Notes under the pieces: model-generated
Told to the model about the DNA's origin: nothing
The model's input: the letters and a program-made list of their open reading frames with translations, nothing else
Databases searched by the model: none
Shown here: positions 52,656 through 61,254 of the stretch, one piece after another
Layout of the letters: the number at the start of each line of letters is the position of its first letter
Position numbering within the stretch: position 1 is the first letter of the stretch
Program-made: the position numbers and the translations under genes
Origin: an uncultured Bacilli bacterium
Lineage (GTDB): Bacteria > Bacillota_I > Bacilli_A > RF39 > UBA660
DNA length: 64,000 nt
Assembly (NCBI GenBank): GCA_934130165.1
Contig: CAKOXO010000001.1
Location: 186,001-250,000 of the forward strand
Direction: 5' to 3'

Positions 52656-53190
52656 ATGAACGAGTTAAACAATACTGCAACTTCAGTTGGTAATTACAAT
52701 AATATTTCAACCGCATTAACATCTAATACTTCTGTAGTAAATATTATAGAAGGTCTTACTTTAATTAAAGAGGCTGATAAAACTAATTGGAGTGGAGGAA
52801 ATTTAAAGTATACTATTACAGTTAATAATCAAACAGACAAAACCTATGAAAAACCAGTTATTACTGATGTTATAGATACAGATTTAGTTGAATTTATTAA
52901 TGGTAGTGTCATAATTGATGGAATTGAGGCCAGTACATCTCAATATAGATATGATAATGATACTCATACTCTATCAGTTGATTTGGATGACGTAACACCC
53001 TCATCAATCTCTACACTTACATTTCTTGTTAAAAAGAAAAACTAGTGATGGCTTTGTTTTAAAAAGTTGTTCATCACTATCTTGTGAGGGTGGAGAAGAA
53101 ATTAAAAGTAATGTAGTTACAGTAATAGGAGTTAAATTAGACTGCTCTTATACTAATAATTGGTGTGGTACCCCACATTGGAGAATTTAA
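52656..53190 (+). pseudogene. DUF11-type surface protein split by a frameshift
   Basis: ATG 52656 (AGGAGG 5 nt upstream) opens a 129-residue DUF11-like repeat: LTLIKEADKTNWSGGNLKYT, ITVNNQTDKTYEKPVITDVI, then TLTFLVKKKN and a stop at 53043-53045. Removing one A from the AAGAAAAAC run restores a frame that reads TSDGFVLKSCSSLSCEGGEE and ends in CSYTNNWCGTPHWRI at 53190, the expected last strands of the domain. The lesion is thus a +1 in an A-run. Slippage could still give some full-length product. No signal peptide, as in the other surface-type genes here. Confidence 0.65.
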
Positions 53191-53213
53191 AAATCACAAA
53201 AAAGTGATTTTTT
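53191..53213 (+). terminator. Terminator after the DUF11 gene
   Basis: AAATCAC (53191-53197) pairs with GTGATTT (53204-53210), loop A6, then TTT. Confidence 0.75.
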
Positions 53214-53242
53214 ATTCTATCTATAGGACTAAATAAAATAAT

Positions 53243-53268
53243 AAACTAGTCATTATATTGACTAGTTT
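53243..53268. terminator. Terminator for the - strand collagen-like gene
   Basis: AAACTAGTC (53243-53251) pairs perfectly with GACTAGTTT (53260-53268). Read on the - strand it is followed by ATTATTTTATTT. Confidence 0.7.
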
Positions 53269-53282
53269 TAAATTTCTGATAA

Positions 53283-54350
53283 CTATTGTATGTTGTATTT
53301 TTTAATCAATATACTTATATCTGAAAAGGTAACATCAGATGATGCATTGTTTTCTATTTCAGTTTTTAATTGTAATTCTACTGGACTATTTATTTCTAAT
53401 AGTTTTATTTTTGAAAAGTTCATCTCTGCTATATTTCCCTTTTTTAGTTCAAAAGTAAGATTACTTACTTTTTTATCATTTGTTACATCATATAAATAAA
53501 ATGATGCTCCAACAGTTGATGTAACACCAGTTATTTTACCAGATACAGTTATTTCATATACTCCTGCATTTAAAATACTAATATTTCTATTATTATTGAT
53601 TGTAAAATATTCATTTGTATTTGGAACTTTCTTTGAATCACCAGTTATAGCAATGCCTGAAACAGTTGTTTCTGGAATATCAACGAAAACTAGAGAATTA
53701 TATAAAGCTCCTTCACTTATGCCAGGATCACCCTTATCCCCTTTAGGCCCTTGAGGCCCTTGCTCACCCTTTTCTCCAGGTATTCCCTGAGGACCAGTAT
53801 CCCCTTGATCTCCTTTAACACCTTGGGGTCCAATATCACCTTTTTCTCCTTTCGGAATATAAAATGTAAGATGATGAATATTTCTGTCAAAATCATCTTG
53901 TACTTCAGCATCTTCTTCAGGATCTAGGGTCTCAGTACCATCTATTGTAATAACTTCACTAATACCAATTTCACCAGGTAGTCCCCTTGGCCCCTGAGGC
54001 CCAGTTGGACCAATTTTTCCCTCTGATCCGGGACTGCCTCTAGGAATTTTAAAATTTAGTACAACTTCCTGATTAGTTCCAACATTTGTGACTAATGATT
54101 CAGTATCTGGTTCACCTGTTTCAGTTATACCGACCTCAATTGTTGCAGGACCACTATCTCCTTTTGGTCCCTGAGGGCCTGCAACACCTTGAGGACCTGT
54201 AGGACCTTGTTCACCTATTAATCCCTGAACTCCGGATGGGCCAGTTGGACCAGTCGCACCTTGAACAAAAATATATTTGAAATTATTATTACATTCTTCT
54301 AAGTTTCTCCTATTTTTATTACAATTATCATTAAAGTCGCAGTTATTCAT
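53283..54350 (-). CDS. BclA-like collagen-repeat surface protein, second copy
   Basis: The 355-residue paralogue of the protein at 15154 has an N-terminal Asn/Cys-rich segment, then Gly-X-Y triplets (GATGPTGPSGVQGLIGEQG). Two interspersed units (ITETGEPDTESLVTNVGTN-, then VLNFKIPRG and LTFYIPKGEKG) and a long second collagen block follow. The C-terminal domain of about 135 residues has a TNF/C1q-like pattern (ILNAGVYEITVSGKI). No signal peptide. AAAGGAG precedes the ATG at 54350. The C-terminal domain differs strongly from that of the first copy, suggesting different surface ligands or assembly partners. Confidence 0.75.
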   Translation of the reverse strand: MNNCDFNDNCNKNRRNLEECNNNFKYIFVQGATGPTGPSGVQGLIGEQGPTGPQGVAGPQGPKGDSGPATIEVGITETGEPDTESLVTNVGTNQEVVLNFKIPRGSPGSEGKIGPTGPQGPRGLPGEIGISEVITIDGTETLDPEEDAEVQDDFDRNIHHLTFYIPKGEKGDIGPQGVKGDQGDTGPQGIPGEKGEQGPQGPKGDKGDPGISEGALYNSLVFVDIPETTVSGIAITGDSKKVPNTNEYFTINNNRNISILNAGVYEITVSGKITGVTSTVGASFYLYDVTNDKKVSNLTFELKKGNIAEMNFSKIKLLEINSPVELQLKTEIENNASSDVTFSDISILIKKYNIQ

Positions 54351-54499
54351 ATGTATTCTCCTTTCTTATATATATTATGTAATTTTTAATAATTAAGTTA
54401 TTTGAATAGCCTTATATCTTAATGGAATAAAAATATACGAAAATATTAACAATTGTGATATACTTAAATAATAAAGTGCGTTAATAAAGGAGAATAATT

Positions 54500-54580
54500 A
54501 TGAAAAACATAATTATATTAGATGGCAATTATATAAAAGTGATTGAGGAGTTATGTACTGATGAAAAATTTATTTGTTAA
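54500..54580 (+). CDS. Possible 26-residue leader peptide
   Basis: ATG 54500 follows AAAGGAG and encodes MKNIIILDGNYIKVIEELCT then DEKFIC. Its stop lies 17 bases inside the following kinase gene, so translation of the two could be coupled. It may also be a truncated gene start. No known peptide family is recognised. Confidence 0.35.
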   Translation: MKNIIILDGNYIKVIEELCTDEKFIC

Positions 54581-55196
54581 GTGGTTAAAATCGAAGGAAG
54601 ATATTAAATATAATATTGAAAAATACAAAAAAGAGGATAATATTTTATTCATTACAGGATTAGTAGGTTCAGGAAAATCTACATTAGCTAAAGAATTAGG
54701 AAAGAAATACAGTGCAACTGTTATTACTCAAGACTTTTTGGCATGGAGTGATCATAATAATAGTCCAGAGTGTACTTTCTTTGTAAATTTATTTAAAAAA
54801 TTGTACCCTGAGACAATAAATTATTTTAAAAACAATGAATGGCGAAAGAAAAATTTAACAATAGAGGAAAAAAATGGTTATAGAAGAAAATTCGATAAAA
54901 TGGTAGTAGATTATGCAAAAGAAAATAAAGATAGACTTTTTATTTATGAAGGTAGCGATTTATTTTGCAAATCTGATATTAATATGATGAAAGATCATCC
55001 GATTATAATAAAAAGAACTTCAGCTATAAAGTCATATATTAGAGATTATAAAAGAAGTAATCATGGTAATAATACGATTAAAAAGAAATTAGAATATATG
55101 AGGCGAATGAAGTATGAATTTAGAAGATTTTATATTCAAGATTTGCCAAAATTAAATAGATTTATTGAAATATTAAATTTAGATGTTAAAAACTGA
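54561..55196 (+). CDS. P-loop kinase-like NTPase
   Basis: The 211-residue protein has Walker A GLVGSGKST (Gly33 to Thr41) followed by LAKELGKKYSATVITQDFLAW, the layout of small-molecule or nucleotide kinases. A later FIYEGSDLF strand may be the Walker B position. A basic region with IIKRTSAIKSYIRDYKRSN could form the lid. No zeta-toxin or shikimate-kinase hallmark is decisive. ATG 54561 overlaps the small upstream frame; GAGGAG is 10 nt away. Substrate unknown. Confidence 0.6.
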   Translation: MKNLFVKWLKSKEDIKYNIEKYKKEDNILFITGLVGSGKSTLAKELGKKYSATVITQDFLAWSDHNNSPECTFFVNLFKKLYPETINYFKNNEWRKKNLTIEEKNGYRRKFDKMVVDYAKENKDRLFIYEGSDLFCKSDINMMKDHPIIIKRTSAIKSYIRDYKRSNHGNNTIKKKLEYMRRMKYEFRRFYIQDLPKLNRFIEILNLDVKN

Positions 55197-55338
55197 ACTA
55201 TGAATTAAAATGTTTTTTTAGTTTATGTAAAAATTGGTAATTGTAATGCAGCAAGATTAATAAATGTGGAATTTGACCTAACATTTGTAATCATAAATCT
55301 AATCAGATATGGTATATTTATATTGGGAGGAAGATTTT

Positions 55339-56004
55339 ATGGATAATAATGAGATTAAATCGATAACTATTGCAGATAATGAGGAATTTTTAAGACAAAA
55401 ATCTGCAATGGTTGATATAAAAAATGATCAAGATTTAAATGAAAATATAAAAGTATTAGATAAATTCTGTAAAAACAATGGTGTGATGGCAATGGCAGCT
55501 GTACAATTAGGTATACCAAAGAGAATAGTATATTTAAAAAATACAAATTTAGATATAATAAATAAAATGCAAAATAATACCGTTAGTCAAGAAGAAAAGG
55601 ATTATAATGAATCAAGAGTTTTAATAAATCCTACTATCATTAATAGAGAAGGTTTAACAGAATACTGGGAGGCATGTGCAAGTTGTCTAAATAATTGTGG
55701 TAGAGTATTAAGACCTTACAAAATAGAATTAGAATACTTTGATATTAATGGAGACAAACATTCAGAAATTTTTGAAGGTTTTGAGTCAACCGTATTATCA
55801 CATGAAATAGATCATCTAGATGGTATTTTACACATAGACATTGCAGAAGAAATATTAAATATGCCTGCGGAAGAAAGAAAAGTATGGAGACAATCTCACG
55901 GATATAAAATATATTCTAAAACAGGTGATTACAATTTGCAAAAAAGTAAAAACGGTGGTAAGAAATTAATTAAGTCTACACTAACACTAAATAGCGAAGC
56001 ATGA
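55339..56004 (+). CDS. def: Divergent peptide deformylase
   Basis: Peptide deformylase removes the N-formyl group from nascent proteins. The 221-residue protein shows the three motifs in divergent form: GVMAMAAVQLGIP (usual G.G.AA.Q), EACASCL (usual EGCLS, the metal-binding Cys retained) and HEIDHLDG (HExDH, intact). The metal ligands Cys and two His are therefore present. An insertion between motifs 1 and 2 and a 40-residue basic tail make it longer than standard. It is likely a secondary deformylase. GGGAGGA precedes ATG 55339; TTG/ATG codons upstream lack a site. Confidence 0.8.
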   Translation: MDNNEIKSITIADNEEFLRQKSAMVDIKNDQDLNENIKVLDKFCKNNGVMAMAAVQLGIPKRIVYLKNTNLDIINKMQNNTVSQEEKDYNESRVLINPTIINREGLTEYWEACASCLNNCGRVLRPYKIELEYFDINGDKHSEIFEGFESTVLSHEIDHLDGILHIDIAEEILNMPAEERKVWRQSHGYKIYSKTGDYNLQKSKNGGKKLIKSTLTLNSEA

Positions 56005-56054
56005 AAAAGATTGAAATTTCTGATGAAAAAATAAAACAAAATAGCACATAATAT

Positions 56055-56090
56055 AAACAAGGTAGTTAATATAACTTTCTTGTTTTTCTT
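56055..56090 (+). terminator. Terminator after the deformylase gene
   Basis: AAACAAG (56055-56061) pairs with CTTGTTT (56079-56085), with an inner AGTT/AACT pair, then T-rich sequence. Confidence 0.6.
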
Positions 56091-56203
56091 TTAAATGGTG
56101 CTAAAATAAATTTGTAGAAATCAGTTAATTATACTTTTTTAGAACTATTCAATAAATCTTAAGTTTCGGATATGAATCTCCAAATTGTTACAGAAAAGTC
56201 ATT

Positions 56204-56475
56204 ATGTTTAAATTAGTATCAAAATATAAACCAAGTAGAGATCAACCATAAGCTATAGAAAAATTAGTAGAAGGCAAAAAAAGAGCAGGTATTATTAGGT
56301 ACAACAGGAATGGTAAAATATTTTAATTGCTAATGTTATTAAAGAGGTGAATAAGTCTACTTTGGTACTTGCACATAATAAAACTCTTGGAGGTCTATTC
56401 AGAGTTTAAGGAATTATTTTTAGATAATCATGCTTGTTACTTTGTTTCATATTATGATATTAATATTGAAAGTTA
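56204..56475 (+). pseudogene. Decayed duplicate of the 5-prime end of uvrB
   Basis: From ATG 56204 the sequence runs parallel to the first 270 or so bases of uvrB at 57620: ATGTTTAA.TTAGTATCAAA and many later shared blocks such as ACTTTGGTACTTGCACATAA. It contains an in-frame TAA where uvrB has CAA (codon 16), a 15-base deletion near codon 24, damage to the Walker A codons and a frameshift. Similarity ends near 56475. It has no expressed product. The intact gene lies 1.4 kb downstream, so the interval between them may have been inserted or duplicated. Confidence 0.85.
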
Positions 56476-56600
56476 AAATAAAATTCGTGACTTTTATTCG
56501 TTCACTAATAATAACAGCACAATTAACCTAATATTATATTGAAATTAATTGAATAAAAAATTTTAAGGAGTATAATATTATTAATTTGTGGTGGTGGAAT

Positions 56601-57515
56601 ATGAAATTAACGACTATTGTTGAAGAATACTATAGCTTGATTTGTAAAATGAATTATTTATTAATTTTATCTAATGGAGTATTAGAAGATAATGAAAACA
56701 TTCAATTTATAATTGAAAAAATATTAATAAATGATAATTTTAAAAATATAGATATAGAAGAAATTTTAAAATACTTACATAATTCAATTGATGATAATAA
56801 TTTGAACCATAAAATTATAAAGTATTTAAAGAATCTAATAATATTTGCTAAAACATATAATATTGATTCATTTGAAGAAATAGAAGATAAAATTCTAAAA
56901 TTATGGAGTCAAGAACATATTTACGATGGATCATTATTAAAATATATTATTAGAATAGATTCAGATACTTTATATAAAATATATATTGATATGGTAAGAG
57001 AAAATTTGATTAAAGATCCAAATATTCGTATTGGTACTTCATCTGAACCTTTGTTTACTATACTTCCTAAAAAGGAGGAATTGTTAATTTATAATTTAAG
57101 TGTTATTGCTAATCCATTAGTAGATTGGACTATATTAAGAAATGGAGTAATTGCACTAGAATCTTTTATTTATGAATATGAAACAAGTGAAAGTGAGATG
57201 TTAAAGAAATACTATCACGATATAATAATGATTGCCATAAAAGGCAATATGTGTGTATTTAACAATAGATACTGTAAAAACCCAAAAAATGGTTACTTTG
57301 AAAGCAAAACAGGATTATATTTATTATCATTATTTAATGATAAAAATATACAATGTTTACATAGTAGACTAAGTGATGATAATTTTATAAAAGAAATAAA
57401 GGAATACTTAGTGAGTGATGATGGATATAATCATCAATTGGAATTATATAAAGAACATAATTATCAAGGAGATAGCGATTTAAATCAAATAAAGTTATTA
57501 AGAAAGAATAAATAA
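56601..57515 (+). CDS. Helical protein of unknown function
   Basis: I do not recognise this 304-residue cytoplasmic protein. The N-terminal half is all-helical and acidic (KLTTIVEEYYSLICKMNYLL, then LEDNENIQFIIEKILI). The second half contains Cys residues (NMCVFNNRYCKNPKNGYF) and GLYLLSLFNDKNIQCLHS. No enzymatic motif, signal peptide or membrane helix is visible. ATG 56601 is preceded by GGTGG; TTG 56586 would add five odd Trp-rich residues. It lies between the uvrB remnant and the real uvrB, so it may be a passenger gene of that rearrangement. Confidence 0.5.
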   Translation: MKLTTIVEEYYSLICKMNYLLILSNGVLEDNENIQFIIEKILINDNFKNIDIEEILKYLHNSIDDNNLNHKIIKYLKNLIIFAKTYNIDSFEEIEDKILKLWSQEHIYDGSLLKYIIRIDSDTLYKIYIDMVRENLIKDPNIRIGTSSEPLFTILPKKEELLIYNLSVIANPLVDWTILRNGVIALESFIYEYETSESEMLKKYYHDIIMIAIKGNMCVFNNRYCKNPKNGYFESKTGLYLLSLFNDKNIQCLHSRLSDDNFIKEIKEYLVSDDGYNHQLELYKEHNYQGDSDLNQIKLLRKNK

Positions 57516-57542
57516 TTTAATAAAAAAATTGATAATAAAAGG

Positions 57543-57574
57543 AACAAGGTGTATTGGTGATTACCTTGTTTTAT
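57543..57574 (+). terminator. Terminator before uvrB
   Basis: AACAAGGT (57543-57550) pairs with ACCTTGTT (57563-57570), followed by TTATT. Confidence 0.7.
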
Positions 57575-57585
57575 TGTATATAAAA

Positions 57586-57594
57586 TGATAAAAT
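57586..57594 (+). promoter_or_regulatory. Extended -10 promoter of uvrB
   Basis: TGATAAAAT (TGn plus TAAAAT) is 26 bases before the ATG. I saw no clear LexA-type operator around it. Confidence 0.4.
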
Positions 57595-57619
57595 ACAAAT
57601 AATTAAAAGGGAGGTTATT

Positions 57620-59575
57620 ATGTTTAAGTTAGTATCAAAATATAAACCAAGTGGAGATCAACCACAAGCTATAGAAAAATTAGTAGAAGGCCTAAAAGAA
57701 AATAAAAAAGAGCAGGTATTATTAGGTGCAACAGGAACGGGTAAAACTTTTACAATTGCTAATGTTATTAAAGAGGTTAATAAACCTACTTTGGTACTTG
57801 CACATAATAAAACTCTTGCAGGACAACTTTATTCAGAATTCAAGGAATTATTTCCAGATAATCATGTTTGTTATTTCGTATCATATTATGACTATTATCA
57901 ACCAGAAGCATATGTACCATCTACTGATACTTATATAGAAAAAGATTCTTCTATAAATGATGAGATAGATGAGTTGAGACATGAAGCCACTAGTAGTTTG
58001 TTATCTTACCGTGATGTAATAGTAGTTGCATCAGTATCATGTATATATGGTATTGGTGAAGTAGAAGAATATAAAAATAAAATGCTTACTTTATCAGTTG
58101 GGGATACTATTGAAAGGGATAAAGTTTTAACAAAATTGGTAGAAATGTTATATGAGAGAAATGATCTTGACTTTAAAAGGGGAACATTCAGAGTAAGAGG
58201 GGACTCTTTAGAAATTATTCCTGCTTATGAAAATAGCAAAGGATATAGAATAGAATTTTTTGGTGATGAAATAGATAGAATAAGTGAAATAGATTCTTTA
58301 ACTGGAGTAATTTTAAATAACAAAAAAACGATTAGTTTGTTTCCAGCGAGTCACTTTGTAGTTAGTGATGAAAAACTTAAGGCAGCTATAAAAAGAATAA
58401 AATTAGAGTTGAAAGAAAGATTAGATGAACTTAAGTCTGAGAATAAATTACTTGCAAGAGAAAGATTAGAACAAAGAACTAATTATGATATAGAAATGTT
58501 AGAAGAAACTGGATTTTGTTCAGGAATAGAAAATTATTCAGCTCCAATGGCTGGAAGATCTCCTGGAGAAACCCCTACAACATTAATGGATTTCTTCCCA
58601 GATGATTACTTATTAGTAGTAGATGAATCTCATGTAACATTACCTCAAGTAAGAGGAATGTATAATGGGGATAGAGCTAGAAAAATGAACTTGGTAGAGT
58701 ACGGTTTTAGACTTCCAAGCGCTCTAGATAATAGACCATTAAAATATGATGAATTTGAAAATAAAATAAATCAAGCTATTTATGTTTCTGCAACGCCAGG
58801 AGACTTAGAATTAGAACATACAAATGGAAAATATATTGAACAAATAATTAGACCAACTGGGTTATTAGATCCAACGGTTGAAGTTAGAAAAACAGAAGGA
58901 CAAATAGATGATTTAATAGGTGAAATAAAAGATAGAATAGAAAAAAATGAAAGAGTTTTGGTAACAACACTTACTATTAGAATGAGCGAAGAATTAACCA
59001 ATTACTTAAAAGATTTAGATATAAAGGTAGCATACTTACATTCAGAAATAAAAACTCTTGAAAGATTACAAATAATTCATGATTTAAGAGTTGGAAAATA
59101 TGATGTTGTTGTTGGAATAAACCTATTAAGAGAAGGTATTGATATTCCAGAAGTTTCTCTAATTGCTATATTAGATGCCGATAAAGAAGGATTTTTAAGA
59201 AGTAATAGAAGTTTAATTCAAACAATTGGTAGATGTGCCAGAAATGAACATGGTCATGTTATTATGTACGGAGATAAAATTACCGATTCTATGAAAGAAG
59301 CAATAGAAGAGACTACTCGTAGAAGAGCTATACAGGAAGAATATAACAAAAAACATGGCATTATTCCAAAAACTATAGAAAAAGAAATTAGAGAAGTTGT
59401 TAGTAATATTGATGTTAAAAATTCTAGCAGTAAAAAGAAACTTACTAAAAAAGAATTAGAAAAAAATATAGAGGAAATAGAACAAGAAATGAGAGAAGCT
59501 GCTAAAAATCTTGACTTTGAAAGAGCAATGCAATTAAGAGATGTTTTATTTGAACTAAAGGCTAAAAAGCAATGA
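57620..59575 (+). CDS. uvrB: Excinuclease ABC subunit B
   Basis: UvrB is the damage-verifying helicase of nucleotide excision repair. It is loaded by UvrA and then recruits UvrC. The 651-residue protein has Walker [12 protein letters not shown] (about 36-46), the damage-clamping beta-hairpin [24 protein letters not shown] motif [11 protein letters not shown] and helicase motifs [17 protein letters not shown] and QTIGRCARN. The C-terminal UVR coiled coil is [26 protein letters not shown] precedes the ATG. uvrA follows after a 1.7-kb interval with two genes. Confidence 0.97.
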   Translation: MFKLVSKYKPSGDQPQAIEKLVEGLKENKKEQVLLGATGTGKTFTIANVIKEVNKPTLVLAHNKTLAGQLYSEFKELFPDNHVCYFVSYYDYYQPEAYVPSTDTYIEKDSSINDEIDELRHEATSSLLSYRDVIVVASVSCIYGIGEVEEYKNKMLTLSVGDTIERDKVLTKLVEMLYERNDLDFKRGTFRVRGDSLEIIPAYENSKGYRIEFFGDEIDRISEIDSLTGVILNNKKTISLFPASHFVVSDEKLKAAIKRIKLELKERLDELKSENKLLARERLEQRTNYDIEMLEETGFCSGIENYSAPMAGRSPGETPTTLMDFFPDDYLLVVDESHVTLPQVRGMYNGDRARKMNLVEYGFRLPSALDNRPLKYDEFENKINQAIYVSATPGDLELEHTNGKYIEQIIRPTGLLDPTVEVRKTEGQIDDLIGEIKDRIEKNERVLVTTLTIRMSEELTNYLKDLDIKVAYLHSEIKTLERLQIIHDLRVGKYDVVVGINLLREGIDIPEVSLIAILDADKEGFLRSNRSLIQTIGRCARNEHGHVIMYGDKITDSMKEAIEETTRRRAIQEEYNKKHGIIPKTIEKEIREVVSNIDVKNSSSKKKLTKKELEKNIEEIEQEMREAAKNLDFERAMQLRDVLFELKAKKQ

Positions 59576-59581
59576 GAAATT

Positions 59582-59701
59582 TGTGGAAAATATTTTTCTC
59601 TTTTTCTTTATCCACAATAACTGTTGAAAAAATGTCAAAAATGATGTAAAATATAGCAGCGAAGAAGGATTATCAACAATTTATTGTGGATTGTGTGATA
59701 A
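59582..59701. promoter_or_regulatory. Cluster of DnaA-box-like 9-mers
   Basis: The uvrB downstream gap contains a perfect TTATCCACA (59608-59616, +), TTATCAACA (59670-59678, +), TTTTCCACA on the complement of 59582-59590, and weaker matches near 59685-59701 on the complement (CAATCCACA, TTATCACAC). It directly precedes the repeat-protein gene at 59725. It is not an obvious origin: no dnaA/dnaN or AT-rich iterons are next to it. A DnaA-titration or DnaA-regulated promoter is possible. Confidence 0.45.
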
Positions 59702-59724
59702 GATTGATATAGGAGGAATCCAGT

Positions 59725-60987
59725 ATGAACGATGATTATGAAAGATTAGGATTAGAAAAAGATGCTAATTATGAAGATTTAGTAAAGGCTTATGGTGAAA
59801 AAAGCCTTGAATTAACAAATGAAAATGATATAGCAAAATTAAATGAAAGTGCCTCATCCATTGCTAAAAAAATAAAGGAATTAGATCAGGAAAAAACTAC
59901 CTTACCTAGTGGAGAAGAAGTAACTGTAGAAGAAATAAAAAAAGCGATTGATGAAAAACTAAATAAAGTACTTATTAATTATGACAATTCTGTTCCAAAA
60001 CCAAGAAATAGAAAAATAAATGAAACAGATGAAGAATATGAAGATTATTTGGAAGATTTTTATCAACTTGATAATATTGATTATAAGGATGAGAAAATTC
60101 CTAATACAAATTATTTTAAGCCAAGAGATAGGGAAATAAATGAAACAGACGAACACTATGAGCAATTCTTACAAGATTACTATACAAAGGTATTTAATAG
60201 TAGTAAGAATGAAAAAATAGATGGTAGAGAAATTAATAAACCTAAAAATAGAGAAGTAGAAGAAAAAGATAAGGATTATGAAAAATCTCTTGGTAAATAC
60301 TACAAAGAAAATGTGACACCTATTCCAAAATTGGCGTTTGGAAAAGGTAAGAAACATAAAGTAGTTAGTCATAAAGAAAATCTACGTCATAAATTAATGA
60401 GAAAGTTTTTAATAGTAGCTACATGGGCAACCATTGGAATTTCAACTTTGTTTGGCCTAAAAGGTTTAAAAAATAGGACTGACAAAGCAGATTCAAACAA
60501 AAATAAGAATAATGTTGAAAAAATTGATGATACAATTTTATTAGAGAATGATATAAAAAATCAAATATCAAAAGAAGTAAACAAAATTATGGAAAATGAA
60601 AAGAAAAAAAGTCCAAATTTAGGTGATTTAGTAAAAATAGATAAAGGTACAAAATTTTATTATGATTCTCAAAGATCAAAACCGACTGGATATATAGGAA
60701 ATGAATATGCACCAGCTGATGCTAAATATGTAGTAACAGGTGAAGCTATCATTAATAAAGATACTAATGATATTGTTGCCACTAATTTTGATAAAAATGA
60801 ATCATTAAAGGATACATTTTTACACGGAAAAGAAAAAAGCAATTATAGAAGAATGATATTAATTAGTTCTAAAAAGAGTAGGGGTGCTACAAATACTAAA
60901 TATAACTACGGATGGATGAAAGATGATGGAGAATCCACAATGATTGCAGGAAAATTAGAACATCAAAAAGAAGGAAAAGGTAAATAA
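59725..60987 (+). CDS. Repeat-containing membrane protein with a J-like N-terminus
   Basis: The 420-residue protein starts like a DnaJ J-domain (DDYERLGLEKDANYEDLVKA, helix YGEKSLEL) but lacks the HPD motif. Three copies of a 40-residue repeat follow, beginning at bases 60001, 60121 and 60241 (KPRNRKINETDEEYEDYL, KPRDREINETDEHYEQFL, KPKNREVEEKDKDYEKSL). One transmembrane helix lies at about 226-246 (KFLIVATWATIGISTLFGL), then a Lys/Asn-rich linker and a C-terminal extracellular domain (LVKIDKGTKFYYDSQRSKP) with an SH3-like look. GGAGGAA precedes the ATG. Function unknown. Confidence 0.55.
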   Translation: MNDDYERLGLEKDANYEDLVKAYGEKSLELTNENDIAKLNESASSIAKKIKELDQEKTTLPSGEEVTVEEIKKAIDEKLNKVLINYDNSVPKPRNRKINETDEEYEDYLEDFYQLDNIDYKDEKIPNTNYFKPRDREINETDEHYEQFLQDYYTKVFNSSKNEKIDGREINKPKNREVEEKDKDYEKSLGKYYKENVTPIPKLAFGKGKKHKVVSHKENLRHKLMRKFLIVATWATIGISTLFGLKGLKNRTDKADSNKNKNNVEKIDDTILLENDIKNQISKEVNKIMENEKKKSPNLGDLVKIDKGTKFYYDSQRSKPTGYIGNEYAPADAKYVVTGEAIINKDTNDIVATNFDKNESLKDTFLHGKEKSNYRRMILISSKKSRGATNTKYNYGWMKDDGESTMIAGKLEHQKEGKGK

Positions 60988-60989
60988 AA

Positions 60990-61199
60990 ATGATTAGGGT
61001 TGGAGAAATAATAACTTTAGATAATAGTATTGAATATGCTGTTTTAGAAAAAAAAGAATTAAATGGAGAAAGCTATTACATATTAATGACTACTTCAAAA
61101 CCAGTTAAAGTAGATATTTGTACAGTAGAAGAAAATGATGAAATAACAATTATAGAAGATCCAGAATTAACAAAAAGTATTTTATTAAAAATGATATAG
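60990..61199 (+). CDS. Small DUF1292-like protein
   Basis: The 69-residue protein has a small beta-barrel pattern (VGEIITLDNSIEYAVLEKKEL, SYYILMTTSKPVKVDI, EENDEITIIEDPEL) that resembles short DUF1292-type proteins of Firmicutes. It starts 2 bases after the previous stop, so the two are probably co-translated. The terminator stem begins at its stop codon. No catalytic residues are evident. Confidence 0.5.
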   Translation: MIRVGEIITLDNSIEYAVLEKKELNGESYYILMTTSKPVKVDICTVEENDEITIIEDPELTKSILLKMI

Positions 61200-61227
61200 G
61201 AAAACTCACATGTTTTTCTTTTTTTGT
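61199..61227 (+). terminator. Terminator upstream of uvrA
   Basis: GGAAAAC (61199-61205) pairs with GTTTTTC, with a loop around TCACAT, and is followed by T7. Confidence 0.6.
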
Positions 61228-61235
61228 GGTATAAT
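61227..61235 (+). promoter_or_regulatory. Extended -10 promoter of uvrA
   Basis: TGGTATAAT (TGn plus TATAAT) is 20 bases before ATG 61255, just after the T-run of the terminator. Confidence 0.5.
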
Positions 61236-61254
61236 ATGTGGCAGGTGATGATTC

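Noticed and set aside
53290..53911. Frames on both strands across the second collagen-like gene
   Set aside because: The + frame at 53290 and the alternative - frame at 53717 are shadows; the collagen frame has the ribosome binding site and the family pattern.
57726..57938. Alternative + frame inside uvrB
   Set aside because: Overlaps uvrB out of frame, with no ribosome binding site and poor composition.
59576..59724. Replication origin at the DnaA-box cluster
   Set aside because: No dnaA, dnaN, recF or gyr genes and no long AT-rich unwinding region beside the boxes; kept only as a DnaA-site cluster.
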